The notes under the pieces: generated by a model
What the model was told of the DNA's origin: nothing
The model's input: the letters and a program-made list of their open reading frames with translations, nothing else
The model's database searches: none
Made by a program: the position numbers and the translations under genes
Shown here: positions 25,606 through 34,065 of the stretch, in pieces
Layout: each line of letters opens with the position of its first letter
Position numbering within the stretch: the first letter of the stretch is position 1
DNA from: Pseudobowmanella zhangzhouensis
GTDB taxonomy: Bacteria > Pseudomonadota > Gammaproteobacteria > Enterobacterales > Alteromonadaceae
Direction of reading: 5' to 3'
DNA length: 64,000 nucleotides
Assembly (NCBI RefSeq): GCF_042662685.1
Contig: NZ_JBHSYO010000005.1
Coordinates: forward strand, 219,194 to 283,193

Positions 25606-25967
25606 TTTAACGCTTGCTCCCGCACCAGATTCTGTAACTGCCGGGCAGTGCCGAGACCGTAGCCGTCCTCATCCCACGCATTGTTACGATAGCTTTCAAC
25701 CAGAGACTCCAATGCCTCACCAGCTTGCGTAAGTAACGTCTGACAATCTAATCCCGGAGACAATCCGGCAAGCAAGGCTTCACAGCGGTTCAGTGCCTGC
25801 ATTTCAATTTGACCCACATTACCCCAATGCCAGCTGTTTTCAATTTTGCGCTGTGCACTGATCCGTTGCCGGGCGATTTCCTCACGCCATTGTCTGCGAA
25901 TGAGATTCGGCGTGAGTGGGCGACTGGCCTGCCAGCGTCGCCAGAGCCTTTCGACTTGGTGCCACAT
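25599..25967 (-). CDS. Small protein of unknown function
   Basis: A 122-aa protein, basic and tryptophan-rich at the N-terminus (MWHQVERLWRRWQ), then helical, without signal peptide. It ends LVREQALKC. AGGAG lies 7 nt upstream of the ATG. Its stop overlaps the next gene's start by 7 nt, and it lies 61 nt downstream of the TonB-domain gene. No family recognised. Confidence 0.6.
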   Translation of the reverse strand: MWHQVERLWRRWQASRPLTPNLIRRQWREEIARQRISAQRKIENSWHWGNVGQIEMQALNRCEALLAGLSPGLDCQTLLTQAGEALESLVESYRNNAWDEDGYGLGTARQLQNLVREQALKC

Positions 25968-26028
25968 AGCTGCACTCCTGACATTCTGCGTATCTGGTAC
26001 AAAAAAGCGGCCGGGGTCGCTTGGTTAA

Positions 26029-27084
26029 CTATGAGTCCTGCATTTCTACCAAAGTAACTTTAGTCCCGGGTTGACCTTTTAACAGCACGCTACACGCCCC
26101 CCAGCTTTCAGGAATATTCCACTGACTATCCAGAGCGAATGTGTATGTTTCACGCCGTTTTTGACATCGAATCTCCAGTCCATCGATCTGCCCTTCAAGT
26201 GATGTAAAAGCAAATTGACTACGTATCAATTGATGCAAAACAACCGCCCGCTCATCCAGACTGAGTTTAACCGGAACCATACCTTCAAAATTGTCGATTT
26301 TTTCTACGTAGCTGGCTAATTGTTTTATCTCTGTCCGTTCATCACTGCCACTGACAAAACTCAGTGATTTATATAAATTAATGGCCTCCGCCCAACGACC
26401 TTCATCCACCAGCAAGGCAAATGCCGTGGCTCCCAATGAAAAGCCAGCATCACCCACATAGAATTTTCTGATATGGCGTTGAAAATCATAATAGGTTGCG
26501 ATTGCACCTTGGAGGTGGGTTATCTGCGCGGCCGTGTCCTTGCGACTGGCGGCAATTTTAGCCGCATAAAAATGATAAAAACTTTGTTCGTAACCGTTAC
26601 CGATATTACTTTCAAAATCCGTTAGCAACGTCGCCGCAATGTCGAACCGATCCTGGTCTAATGCACCAGCGATTTCTTTTAGCTTAACCAAACCTTTTTT
26701 GGTGGCGCCCGACCTTCCCTCTGCCAAAACAAAATCAAGTTGGACTTTATTTGCACAGGACTCCACTGGCTGACCGTTTTCCATTGCCGGTTCATATCGC
26801 CACTTTTTCAAAGCTTTTATGGCTTCTCTTTCAAATCCGCGTCCACCAGACGAGTCCAATACAACAGGATCTACCACCCGTCCCTTCTGATTCACTACAA
26901 AGCTGACCTTCACCCAGCCTTGCTGGCCTATCCTCGCACTTTCTGGTGGATACTCTGGATGAACACGCTTCACCGGAATCGGATCGATTGCCTCTGCAAT
27001 TTTCAATGAGGTAGGTTTCGTGGTTTGAGCATAGGTAGATGAAGCTAAGATGACGCTCGCAATCAGGATTATGATTCTGCGCAT
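26029..27084 (-). CDS. Exported TonB C-terminal-domain protein
   Basis: A 351-aa protein. A short signal-like segment (MRRIIILIASVILASSTYA) is followed at once by a TonB C-terminal domain (about 38-120: KRVHPEYPPESARIGQQGWV, SSGGRGFEREAIKALKKWRY). The rest, about 230 residues, is helical with TPR-like spacing. True TonB proteins have an N-terminal membrane anchor and a long Pro-rich linker; both are missing here, so this is probably a periplasmic protein using the TonB fold, not the energy transducer for the receptors in the window. The gene follows the esterase gene by 53 nt and may share its transcript. Confidence 0.75.
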   Translation of the reverse strand: MRRIIILIASVILASSTYAQTTKPTSLKIAEAIDPIPVKRVHPEYPPESARIGQQGWVKVSFVVNQKGRVVDPVVLDSSGGRGFEREAIKALKKWRYEPAMENGQPVESCANKVQLDFVLAEGRSGATKKGLVKLKEIAGALDQDRFDIAATLLTDFESNIGNGYEQSFYHFYAAKIAASRKDTAAQITHLQGAIATYYDFQRHIRKFYVGDAGFSLGATAFALLVDEGRWAEAINLYKSLSFVSGSDERTEIKQLASYVEKIDNFEGMVPVKLSLDERAVVLHQLIRSQFAFTSLEGQIDGLEIRCQKRRETYTFALDSQWNIPESWGACSVLLKGQPGTKVTLVEMQDS

Positions 27085-27137
27085 GTTTACTGTCCTTAGT
27101 AATTAAATATAACGATGTTCCCTGTGATTACGTCCTT

Positions 27138-27968
27138 TTATAAAGTATCTGACAGAAAAAGCCAACGAACCGCCTGAGGGAAATAACCTCGCCAGAAGGC
27201 TTCATTATGCTGCGCATCAGCCTGCACCACGGCACGGATTTGCAGCGGACTCTGGCCATAGGCCAGTAACTGCTGATACATGGCAAGCATATCACCCTGC
27301 ATGGTATCCCCTTCCATGCCGCCGACCAACATAAACAAGCGACTATCCTGCTTGGGAAGGTGGCTTAGCGTAAACGCTTTGACGTCATCGCTATACCAGT
27401 AGGAGGGTGAAAAAATACCCGCTTTGCTGAAGGTTTGTGGGTAGTTGAGCAGCAGATAATGGCTCATCAGGCCGCCCATGGAGCTGCCCATCACCCCAGT
27501 ATGCTCACGCCCGGCCAGCGTACGAAACTCAGCATCCACCCAAGGTTTTACGCTATTGACGATAAAATCAGCATAGTCTTCACCACTGGCCTGACCAAAG
27601 CGGGCATTCGTCCAGGGGCTCAATTCCAGCAAACGTTGCTGCTCACCATGGTCAATCCCTACCACAATCAGCTTCAGGCCTTGTGACGCTAACTTATCCA
27701 GGCTCTCATCCACCTGCCATTCACCTGCATAGGCGGTTGACTCATCAAACAGGTTTTGCGCGTCATGCATATACAGTACGGGATAGCGTTGCTGACTATC
27801 GTCATACCCTGGTGGCAGGTAAATACGCAGGGTGCGCTGATCGCCGTTAAAGTCGGCAACTTCACGCAGGAGCACCTGGCCGTTTGCCTGGTCGGCAGGC
27901 GCAGCGCCAGCCAAGAACCCAGTAACATTAACTAACCCTATGCAGAATGCGACCAGCCAGATTCTCAT
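27138..27968 (-). CDS. Alpha/beta-hydrolase esterase, CE1-like
   Basis: A 276-aa exported enzyme with a signal peptide (MRIWLVAFCIGLVNVTGFLAG). The fold is that of esterase D/feruloyl-esterase-type carbohydrate esterases: LRIYLPPGYDDSQQRYPVLY, MHDAQNLFD, then GSSMGG with Ser163 as nucleophile, and QADAQHNEAFWRG with the catalytic His. It closes the starch operon, 8 nt after the lipoprotein amylase stop. An esterase acting on acylated glucan or on another substituent of the polysaccharide is plausible; substrate not visible. Confidence 0.78.
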   Translation of the reverse strand: MRIWLVAFCIGLVNVTGFLAGAAPADQANGQVLLREVADFNGDQRTLRIYLPPGYDDSQQRYPVLYMHDAQNLFDESTAYAGEWQVDESLDKLASQGLKLIVVGIDHGEQQRLLELSPWTNARFGQASGEDYADFIVNSVKPWVDAEFRTLAGREHTGVMGSSMGGLMSHYLLLNYPQTFSKAGIFSPSYWYSDDVKAFTLSHLPKQDSRLFMLVGGMEGDTMQGDMLAMYQQLLAYGQSPLQIRAVVQADAQHNEAFWRGYFPQAVRWLFLSDTL

Positions 27969-27976
27969 TACCGTTC

Positions 27977-29848
27977 CTATCGTTTCAGTACCATCGATGC
28001 CAGCGGCGCCAGAATAATCTTCGCCTTGCCCTGACCATTTTCGACGGTCAGCGTGACATTCTCAGCGCCGTGCAGCAACTCCGTCAACGGATAGACCCCA
28101 TCGCCTAGTTGCCAACTCTTAAGCAAAGCCGCAGGAATGTGTAGTTCAAAGGCAGCGGCCTGATCGCTGAAATTGGATACCACCAACACCTGATCATCGC
28201 CCTGCCAACGGGCAAAGGCAAACTGCCCGCCGGTATAACCGTTACCCGCTGCACGGTTTAACGTGTGCAGCTCGGCAAACTCACCGCCAAAGGCTGGCTC
28301 AGTACGCGACAGATTGAGTAAATCCACATAAAACTGGCGTAAGGCTTTTTCGCGTCCCGACAACATAAAGCCGTCAAACTTACCGAAATTCATCCAGCGT
28401 TGATGGGCAGGCACGCCGGCGTAATCAAACAAACTGGTACGGGTTGGATCACCAAAGCCCAGGTCACCATCGCCGCGCTCGCCCACTTCCTGACCGAAAT
28501 ACAGCATGGTGGCGTTTTTACCGACTAACGCGGTATACACCATGGCCGGTTTTGCTTTCTCGCCGTAACCGGCAAACGCATTGCTGGCAATGCGCTGCTC
28601 ATCGTGGTTTTCCAAAAAGCGCAGCATATGCGAATCGATATCCTGCAAACTGTGTTGCAAACTCACTAACCCATCGGTATCGGCTTTGCCCTCCACCACA
28701 GCGCGTAACGCATCATAAGTGCCGACTTTGTCATACAGATAATCCATTTTACCCAGCCCGATATAATCGCGGTAAATGCTTGGGTTATAGATCTCAGCCA
28801 ACAAAAATGCGTTTGGATTGGCTTGCTTGATATGGCTATTCAGATAACTCCAGAATTCCACCGGCACCATCTCGGCCACATCGTAGCGGAAACCGTCCAC
28901 GCCCTTGGCTGTCCAGTACAAGGCTATATCCCGGTACTTTTTCCAGCTATCCGGCACATCCACCGCGGCCCAAAATGCCAGATGTTCGGCAACCGATTTT
29001 TTGGCATATTCGGCGGGTAAGCGCGGGAAGTCGTAACTACCATCCGGCTTGACGCCGTAATTAATTTTAACCGTTTCATACCAGTCATTTTGATCCGGCT
29101 GCACACTGCGCGAACCATTACCGGTCCACTTAGCCGGATTCTCATCGAATTTACCGTCTGCCAGCGGATGTGCTTCCCCCCCCAAAGGTCGGATGGCGTC
29201 ATCAACTACCGGCGGACGAAATGCTTGCCCGGGCACATAGTAAAAGTTGTTATGTTTGGCGTATTCCACCGACGTATTGTCACTGGCACCAAAATCTTCC
29301 ACTCCCACGGGGGCGCTGAGGGAGTGATAACCACGTGCCACATGGTTGGGAACGATATCGATCACCACCTGCATGCCAGCGGCATGAGTACGCGCGATCA
29401 GGGCTTCAAATTCCGCCAGACGCTGGCTCACATCAGTGGCCAGATCCGGGTCGACGTTGTAATAGTCTTTGACTGCATAAGGTGACCCAGCACGGCCTTT
29501 GACCACATCCGGATCGTCCTGACTGATCCCGTACGCCGTGTAATCGTGAATAACCGCGTGGTGTGGTACCCCGGTAAACCAAATGTGGGTTGTGCCTAAT
29601 TCGAGTATCCCCGCCAGCGCCTCTGGGGTGAAATCGGCAAATTTACCCACGCCATTTTGTTCCATGGTGCCCCATGGAATATTCGCTGTTTTGGTATTAC
29701 CGAATAACCGCGTTAGTGTCTGATAGACCACCGGTTTGCCGTTGTCGCCCGGGTTGACTGTCATGGCGGTTTGATTCTGTTGCGTGCTGGCACAACCAGC
29801 AAGGGCTGCACTGACGGCTGCCGCCAATATAATTAAGCGCTTTTTCAT
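27977..29848 (-). CDS. GH13 alpha-amylase, lipoprotein
   Basis: A 623-aa lipoprotein: signal peptide ending in the lipobox ALAGC, so the enzyme is tethered to a membrane, probably the outer one. The GH13 barrel shows the conserved regions VVIDIVPNHV, GVDGFRYDVAEMV (nucleophile Asp), FLLAEIYN (acid/base Glu) and RFLENHDEQR (third Asp). The closing beta domain gives YPLTELLHG. It hydrolyses alpha-1,4 glucan or long maltodextrins. The gene is fourth of five in a tight operon, 1 nt after the GH31 stop and 8 nt before the esterase. Confidence 0.88.
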   Translation of the reverse strand: MKKRLIILAAAVSAALAGCASTQQNQTAMTVNPGDNGKPVVYQTLTRLFGNTKTANIPWGTMEQNGVGKFADFTPEALAGILELGTTHIWFTGVPHHAVIHDYTAYGISQDDPDVVKGRAGSPYAVKDYYNVDPDLATDVSQRLAEFEALIARTHAAGMQVVIDIVPNHVARGYHSLSAPVGVEDFGASDNTSVEYAKHNNFYYVPGQAFRPPVVDDAIRPLGGEAHPLADGKFDENPAKWTGNGSRSVQPDQNDWYETVKINYGVKPDGSYDFPRLPAEYAKKSVAEHLAFWAAVDVPDSWKKYRDIALYWTAKGVDGFRYDVAEMVPVEFWSYLNSHIKQANPNAFLLAEIYNPSIYRDYIGLGKMDYLYDKVGTYDALRAVVEGKADTDGLVSLQHSLQDIDSHMLRFLENHDEQRIASNAFAGYGEKAKPAMVYTALVGKNATMLYFGQEVGERGDGDLGFGDPTRTSLFDYAGVPAHQRWMNFGKFDGFMLSGREKALRQFYVDLLNLSRTEPAFGGEFAELHTLNRAAGNGYTGGQFAFARWQGDDQVLVVSNFSDQAAAFELHIPAALLKSWQLGDGVYPLTELLHGAENVTLTVENGQGKAKIILAPLASMVLKR

Positions 29849-29849
29849 A

Positions 29850-32240
29850 TTATTTGATCCTTACACGCTGCGCCTGATGATCCCAGCTAAAGTCAATGGT
29901 TAGCAGGCGTTTTTGTGAGTCGTAAGCCCACTGTTTCGCATCTTGTTGGCCGATGGTGATTTGCTTGGGCAGTTGCTCTACCCCATGTACCAGCAGCGTA
30001 ATCTGTCGCTGGGTTGGTGCACCCTGATAGGCAGAGGGCATATCACGCGCTAATTCAATCACCAACTCATCGCTGACACTGGCGCTGATATTCAATAATT
30101 CGTACAAGCCTTTATCGTACGCGCCGGCGGTTTTACCGTCGTCTTCATACATCTGGTAGGCCGCATTTTTTACGCTGACATCATGGTAATAATGCAGGGT
30201 CAGCTCCGCTGAACTGTAATCCTTTGTGGTGGCAACGGCTTTCACCATTGGCACAAAGCTGCCCGCTTTGACCAACACAGGTAACTGTTCAATGGGCGAT
30301 GCAAGCGTCAGCGCCTGACCACCCTGATAGCGAGTGCCATTCCAGAAATTAAACCAAATACCCGCCGGCGCCTGCACGGTGACTTCGCTGACACCCGCAG
30401 CGGTAACCGGCGTGACCAGAAACGCATCTCCCCACATATAGGACTGTGCATTTTCCAACTGCTTAAGGTCATCAAAAAACAACGGACGCATCAGGGGCAG
30501 CCCGGTCTGACTATTCTCAAACGCCATGGAATACAGATAAGGCAGCAGTTGATAACGCAGATTAAGATACGGTCGCAGCAGTTGAATGGTGCGCTCATCG
30601 TGAAATACGGGTTCAGGCGCAATGTTATCCTGCGCATGGGGACGGAACACCGGCTGGAACACACCGTATTGCAGCCAGCGCACGTACATTTCCTGATCGA
30701 ACACCTCACCACCGGCGAAACCACCTAAGTCAGAATGAGTCCATGCCAGACCGGTCAGGCCCATTTGCAGGCTCAGCTCAACCTGAGGTTTGAGGCCACT
30801 CCAACTGCGGCTGACATCACCGGTCCAGGGCACCATGCCATAGCGCTGTGAACCGGCAAAACCGCTACGCATCATAATAAAATGGCGGGTATCGGGATCA
30901 GCCTGTTGCAGACGCTCCGCAAGCATCGCGGCCCACTGATGACCATAGGCATTGTGGACTTCATCGGCACTGGCCTTGGTGCCGTCCGCCAGCGTATGAA
31001 TGGCATCGTATGGATGCACCTCCGGCTCGCCCAGATCGCCCCACCAGCCACCGACGCCCTGCTCTTTCAGGCCCGCATAAACAGACCAGAACCAGTCCTG
31101 TGCAACCGGATTGAACACATCAATCAGACCGGTATTGCCGAAGTAAAAATCGAAGCGTTTATCTTCACCGCCTAAGTTTTTGGCAAGCGCATTAGCCTCA
31201 ACGGCCTCTTGCCAGCGATCAGATGAGGTCAGCACAAAGGGCTCAGTGATGAGTATGGTTTGCACCCCATCGGTTTTCAGATCGGCGATCATCTTCTCCG
31301 GGGCAGGAAAACTATCTTTGTGCCAGGCCAGATTGCCCATGGTGCCTTTCACTTCGGTACCAAACCAATACAAATCCAGCACGATAGCATCGACCGGCAG
31401 TTGTTTTTCACGAAATAAGCCAATCGTGTCCCGGACTTCCTGCTCGGTGCGATAGCCGAAACGCGAAGCCACATTGCCCAGCGCCCAGCGCGGCGGTAAA
31501 GGCTGTTTACCGGTCATTCGCACATAATTAAGCAGTAAATCTTCAAAACTATCGGCGGCGGTAAACAAATAGGCTGTACGCCCGGCACTGGCTTCAAATT
31601 GCAGCACATCAGACTCGGACTTGCCTAAATCGACCCAACCCGAGGCGCTGTTATCAAATACCAGCATGTATTTATGTGACGACATCACAACCGGCACACT
31701 GTAATACATCTGTTCGGTGCGATTATCGCCGTACCCATAGCTGGCGCGGTTATACAACGGCAGGCGTTCGCCGCGGCGATCCATACCGACCACCCGCTCA
31801 CCCGTGCCTAACAGTTTCTCATCGTCCTGCAGTGCGAATCGAAAGCCTCGCAGGCCATCGTAGTTAAACAGGCCGCGCTCTTCGCCACCGATATAGTCAG
31901 TACCGCGATAGAAACGCACGCGTAGCGGAGACTTTCTGACATGGGCCTGAATATCGCCGGCATTAAAAATCAGCTCATCACCCTTATCCGTCAGGCTGAC
32001 CATCACAGACTCCGGCTTCCCCGCCAAAGCAAACGAAGGCAATTGCTTCACGCCCGTGGGCTGGTAATGCACCGCAAACGCCTCACTATGCCAAGCGGTC
32101 AACTGTACGTTGCCTTCGTCAGTGCGGACAGTTAATACCTGACCATCCAGCTGATGGCCCAGATAGTCAGCTGCATATGCAGAGGGGAGCAATAACAGGC
32201 AAAAAAGTATTGCCCATTGAGGTAATCGCGTTGTTTTCAT
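29850..32240 (-). CDS. GH31 alpha-glucosidase
   Basis: A 796-aa exported enzyme with signal peptide MKTTRLPQWAILFCLLLLPSAYA. It has the N-terminal beta-sandwich (galactose-mutarotase-like), then the GH31 barrel with the nucleophile Asp in GWWGDLGEPEVHP and the acid/base Asp in PWTGDVSRSW, and two C-terminal beta domains. Members release glucose from the non-reducing ends of maltooligosaccharides or isomalto-oligosaccharides. It is third in the operon, 2 nt after the preceding GH13 gene. Substrate preference not visible. Confidence 0.9.
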   Translation of the reverse strand: MKTTRLPQWAILFCLLLLPSAYAADYLGHQLDGQVLTVRTDEGNVQLTAWHSEAFAVHYQPTGVKQLPSFALAGKPESVMVSLTDKGDELIFNAGDIQAHVRKSPLRVRFYRGTDYIGGEERGLFNYDGLRGFRFALQDDEKLLGTGERVVGMDRRGERLPLYNRASYGYGDNRTEQMYYSVPVVMSSHKYMLVFDNSASGWVDLGKSESDVLQFEASAGRTAYLFTAADSFEDLLLNYVRMTGKQPLPPRWALGNVASRFGYRTEQEVRDTIGLFREKQLPVDAIVLDLYWFGTEVKGTMGNLAWHKDSFPAPEKMIADLKTDGVQTILITEPFVLTSSDRWQEAVEANALAKNLGGEDKRFDFYFGNTGLIDVFNPVAQDWFWSVYAGLKEQGVGGWWGDLGEPEVHPYDAIHTLADGTKASADEVHNAYGHQWAAMLAERLQQADPDTRHFIMMRSGFAGSQRYGMVPWTGDVSRSWSGLKPQVELSLQMGLTGLAWTHSDLGGFAGGEVFDQEMYVRWLQYGVFQPVFRPHAQDNIAPEPVFHDERTIQLLRPYLNLRYQLLPYLYSMAFENSQTGLPLMRPLFFDDLKQLENAQSYMWGDAFLVTPVTAAGVSEVTVQAPAGIWFNFWNGTRYQGGQALTLASPIEQLPVLVKAGSFVPMVKAVATTKDYSSAELTLHYYHDVSVKNAAYQMYEDDGKTAGAYDKGLYELLNISASVSDELVIELARDMPSAYQGAPTQRQITLLVHGVEQLPKQITIGQQDAKQWAYDSQKRLLTIDFSWDHQAQRVRIK

Positions 32241-32242
32241 GT

Positions 32243-34054
32243 TTAAAACTCAATAATCCGAACTGATTTTGCATCCAGAGCAAGGTCACCACTTAGCGCC
32301 ACATCTGACCCCAGCATCACATCTTTGCCCTGTTTCGCATCACCTAACATAGCGTGGAAGTAACTCATCGGGACGGTACGAGCCTGTCCCTTGTTCAATA
32401 CCACCATCACCCGTTGTTTATCCGCAACCCGGAAATACACATAAGTGCCATCGTAGGGAATGTAATGCACCAGCTCACCGCTAGTCACCGCCGCACTGGT
32501 TTTACGCCAGTTAAGCAACTGTCGCAGCCAGGCCTGCATCCCGGCCTGCTCTGCCGTTAACCCTTTACCGTTAAACCCATTGACCTTGTCATCCGGCCAG
32601 CCGCCCGGGAAATCGCTGCGGATCACACCATGATCGTCGGTGCCCGGGTTTTTCATCAGAATTTCGGTACCGTAAAAGTACTGGGGAGTTCCACGGGTCG
32701 TGGCATAAAACGCCAGCGCCATTTTGGTCAGGGCGATATCTTCGTTGAGTTGGGAAAAGATACGGCTCATATCGTGGTTATCCGGGAACACCACCAAATC
32801 ATTGGCGTTACCGTACACAAAGTCATTGGCCAGGGTTTGATAAATGCTGCTAATGCCGCTCGACCAGGTCTCTGGTGCTGTCAGGCCTTTCACGACCGCA
32901 TCCTGTAAAGGGAAGTCCATCAGGCTGGAAAGCGCCGACTGATAGCCATCGTGACGTTTGGTGCCACGCTGCCAATAAGACACGATGGCGGGATTGGTCG
33001 ACCATTCTTCTCCTACCATGCTGAAATTTGGATATTCCTGCATCACCCGGCGTGTATATTCACTTAAAAACGCGCTATCCGGGTAAGAATAGGTGTCGAG
33101 ACGAATACCGCTGAGCTTGGCGGTTTCAATCCACCAGATACTGTTTTGAATCAGGTACGTTGCCAGCAACGGATTGCGCTGATTCAAGTCCGGCATACTC
33201 GGCACAAACCAACCATCTTTGAAGCCGGCGGCCTCGCCAGGCGCCGCATGTGGATCATGCATGGTTTCACGGCGGTGATTGGTGCCGACAAATTTGCCGC
33301 CATGATTTATCCAGTCTGACGCAGGCATATCTTTCATCCACCAATGCTCAGAGCCGATGTGATTGAGAATGACATCTTTGATCAAGCCCATGTTGCGCTT
33401 GGCTAGCTGGTCAGACAGTTGTCGGTACAACCCGTTGCTGCCATAGCGCGGGTCGATGCGATAGTAATCTGTGGTTGAATAACCATGATAAGAGTAACTG
33501 GCCTGATCGTTCTCAAGTACCGGCATCAGCCACAGCTGGGTGTACCCCATATCATCGAGGTAATCCAGATGGTCGATAATACCCTGAATATCACCACCAT
33601 GACGGCCGCCTACATGTTCGCGGTTTTTGCCTTCTTTAAGGTCCGCCACCTCATCATTAGTGCTATCACCGTTGGCAAAACGATCTGGGGTAATAAGGTA
33701 AATCACATCACTATTATTAAAACCCTGACGCTGCGCGGAACCGGGCTCGCGCTCAAGCAAGTCCACCCAGGCGGTGTCACTGTCGAGCGTAATCCCGACT
33801 TTGCCGGGCTTGGCATCATCACTGATACGCAGGGTAACAAACAGGTAGTTGTTGTTATCAGTGTGTTGTACATCGATCAGTGCCACACCGGGGTAGCTGA
33901 CCCGCACCTTATCGTCGCCAATATCGTTACCATGCAGCATGATTTGCACGTCTTTGTGCTGCATACCGATCCACCATGACGATGGTTGCACATGGTCAAG
34001 TTCCGCCAGTGCAGAGAATGACAGCAAGCTAAGTAATAGGGGTTTAAATCGCAT
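32243..34054 (-). CDS. GH13 cyclomaltodextrinase/neopullulanase, SusA-like
   Basis: A 603-aa exported enzyme (signal peptide ending LSFSALA). Its N-terminal beta domain (SSWWIGMQHKDVQIMLHG) is the cyclomaltodextrinase N-domain. The catalytic barrel shows DVILNHIG, GIRLDTYSY, MVGEEWS and FPDNHDMSR with the two Asp and one Glu. The closing domain ends AKSVRIIEF. This type cleaves cyclodextrins and short pullulan or maltodextrin in the periplasm, as SusA does in Bacteroides. It lies 11 nt after the GH97 gene and 2 nt before GH31. Confidence 0.9.
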   Translation of the reverse strand: MRFKPLLLSLLSFSALAELDHVQPSSWWIGMQHKDVQIMLHGNDIGDDKVRVSYPGVALIDVQHTDNNNYLFVTLRISDDAKPGKVGITLDSDTAWVDLLEREPGSAQRQGFNNSDVIYLITPDRFANGDSTNDEVADLKEGKNREHVGGRHGGDIQGIIDHLDYLDDMGYTQLWLMPVLENDQASYSYHGYSTTDYYRIDPRYGSNGLYRQLSDQLAKRNMGLIKDVILNHIGSEHWWMKDMPASDWINHGGKFVGTNHRRETMHDPHAAPGEAAGFKDGWFVPSMPDLNQRNPLLATYLIQNSIWWIETAKLSGIRLDTYSYPDSAFLSEYTRRVMQEYPNFSMVGEEWSTNPAIVSYWQRGTKRHDGYQSALSSLMDFPLQDAVVKGLTAPETWSSGISSIYQTLANDFVYGNANDLVVFPDNHDMSRIFSQLNEDIALTKMALAFYATTRGTPQYFYGTEILMKNPGTDDHGVIRSDFPGGWPDDKVNGFNGKGLTAEQAGMQAWLRQLLNWRKTSAAVTSGELVHYIPYDGTYVYFRVADKQRVMVVLNKGQARTVPMSYFHAMLGDAKQGKDVMLGSDVALSGDLALDAKSVRIIEF

Positions 34055-34065
34055 CGCAGATCTCC

